Made by a program: the position numbers and the translations under genes. The notes under the pieces were generated by a model, which worked only from the letters and a program-made list of their open reading frames with translations, did no database searches and was not told the origin of the DNA. Shown piece after piece: positions 63,156-64,000 of a DNA stretch of 64,000 bases; the first letter of the stretch is position 1; every line of letters starts with the position of its first letter. Origin of the DNA: Chryseobacterium formosum (GTDB lineage Bacteria; Bacteroidota; Bacteroidia; Flavobacteriales; Weeksellaceae); the NCBI RefSeq assembly GCF_026460885.1, contig NZ_JAOVZW010000015.1, forward strand, positions 124,001 through 188,000. The letters are read 5' to 3'.

Positions 63156-63290
63156 AACCACAAAAGTCACAAAATATTTTAGTGGTTGCTTAAGTTATTC
63201 AAAAGCTCAAAAAAGTTGTATGTATCATCTTTTATGGACTTTAATTTTAAATCAATAAATCTTTAGAAAACTTTTGTGACTTTTGTGGTT
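63156..63290. repeat. 135-base palindromic element with 19-base perfect ends
   Basis: AACCACAAAAGTCACAAAA at 63156-63174 is the exact reverse complement of the sequence at 63272-63290. The interior is AT-rich without a gene. Layout, size and end composition resemble the element at 51374-51544, though the end words differ (CACAAAAGTCACAAAA against GCAAAGGCGCAAAA). Confidence 0.75.
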
Positions 63291-63295
63291 AAATT

Positions 63296-64000
63296 TTACT
63301 GTATCAATTTTTTTATCTCTTCAATATCATCAATCTCATTCACCGTTTTATCTTTCCGCCATCTCAAAATCCTCGGAAAACGCAGTGCAACACCACTTTT
63401 GTGTCGGTTGCTGAAACCAATTCCTTCAAAGGCAATTTCGAAAACCAATTCAGGTTTTACAGTTCGGACTGGACCGAATTTTTCAATTGCATTTTTATTC
63501 ACAAATTTGCTCACTTCCATTATTTCTTTGTCGGTCAATCCGGAATAGGCTTTTGCAATAGTAACTAATTTATCGCCACTTTTCACAGCAAAACTGTAAT
63601 CGGTGTAATAAGCGCTCCGTCGTCCGCTTCCTTTTTGAGCGTAAATCAGAACGGCATCAATTGTCAACGGATTGATTTTCCATTTCCACCAATCGCCTTT
63701 TTTTCGTCCTGAATGATAGTGAGAGTTTTTCTGCTTCAGCATCAGACCTTCACTGTTGATTTCTCTGGAATTTTCTCTAATTAAATCTAATTTACTCCAG
63801 TCTTCAAAATCAATGGCCTGAGAAATTTTAATGTTTTCTGGTGCTTCATTCAGCAACAATTCTTCCAGCATCGCTCTTCTTGCAGAAATTGGTTTTTCCC
63901 GTAAATCTGTTCCTTCCAGTTCCAAAATATCATATGCAAAAACTTCAATCGGAATTTCTGCGAGCATTTTTTTTGTTAAGGTTTTGCGGTTCAATCGTTT
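63296..64000 (-). CDS. ATP-dependent DNA ligase, ligase-associated type, C-terminal part (N-terminus outside window)
   Basis: Open to the end of the window: the last ~235 residues of a normally ~530-residue enzyme. Visible are the late nucleotidyltransferase segment (AYDILELEGTDLRE, then SEGLMLKQKNSHYHSGRKKGDWWKWK with the motif V lysines) and the OB-fold domain (GSGRRSAYYTDYSFAV ... VRTVKPELVFEIAFEGI and HKSGVALRFPRILRWRKDK). The AMP-accepting lysine is off-window. With the helicase and PdeM downstream it makes the ligase-associated repair set. Confidence 0.93.
   Translation of the reverse strand, partial: KRLNRKTLTKKMLAEIPIEVFAYDILELEGTDLREKPISARRAMLEELLLNEAPENIKISQAIDFEDWSKLDLIRENSREINSEGLMLKQKNSHYHSGRKKGDWWKWKINPLTIDAVLIYAQKGSGRRSAYYTDYSFAVKSGDKLVTIAKAYSGLTDKEIMEVSKFVNKNAIEKFGPVRTVKPELVFEIAFEGIGFSNRHKSGVALRFPRILRWRKDKTVNEIDDIEEIKKLIQ

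Noticed and set aside
1..64000. CRISPR arrays, insertion sequences, prophage genes, rRNA operons
   Set aside because: No direct-repeat arrays with spacers, transposase or integrase motifs, phage structural proteins or rRNA sequence were seen anywhere in the window.

Overview
The window reads as chromosomal DNA of a flavobacterium of the Chryseobacterium type (Bacteroidota, Weeksellaceae). It is AT-rich. Many genes are preceded by the Bacteroidota -7 promoter element TAnnTTTG and almost none by a Shine-Dalgarno sequence. Four secreted proteins carry a type IX secretion (T9SS) tail. There is a bacillithiol-type YtxJ protein, the thrS-infC-rpmI-rplT block, and protein sequences that look like those of Chryseobacterium. 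The genus is an inference from memory. No phage, transposase, plasmid or CRISPR signal is visible; this is mostly core genome with small repetitive inserts between genes.

Layout. 1-2700: end of a fused cytochrome c maturation protein. 2847-4350: SPFH protein, ribbon-helix-helix protein and a small membrane protein. 4455-7779: lysine-degradation operon (piperideine-6-carboxylate dehydrogenase, lysine 6-aminotransferase, DUF2007). 8482-14815: a MarR/GbsR regulator with a palindromic operator, driving a complete RND efflux pump. 14882-14955: tRNA-Ala(GGC). 15007-18288: small hypothetical proteins, a lipoprotein, an NlpC/P60 peptidase and a methyltransferase-like gene broken by one base. 18398-20979: dapD and two glycosyltransferases. 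20984-28145: complete his operon (hisGDCBHAF-IE) behind a histidine-rich leader peptide and attenuator. 28155-30666: two tandem secreted M28 peptidases. 30671-34329: rplT, rpmI, infC, thrS on the minus strand. 34444-40821: small redox and housekeeping genes, a large secreted metalloprotease and an acyl-CoA dehydrogenase, all minus strand. 40985-42909: secreted endonuclease I. 42955-47124: SatD-like and DUF3307 genes, then purC and purF with a four-helix-bundle gene between them flanked by inverted repeats. 47146-52741: outer-membrane barrel, aroB, a pseudouridine synthase, nicotinamidase and a DEAD-box helicase. 52820-60036: small stress and regulatory genes, including four Crp/Fnr-like regulators. 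60042-64000: the ligase-associated DNA repair cluster (PdeM, Lhr-type helicase, ATP-dependent ligase), the ligase cut by the window edge.

The points I rate most worth a second look are: the his leader peptide with its alternative RNA pairings; infC, whose reading frame requires a non-standard AUA start; the four-helix-bundle cassette inside the purine operon, which resembles an rRNA intervening sequence; a SatD gene whose promoter leaves no room for a 5' leader; large perfect inverted repeats between genes; and a one-base frameshift in a methyltransferase-like gene.

All functional calls come from motifs and remembered families; no search was run. Promoter, operator and terminator calls are pattern matches read by eye.
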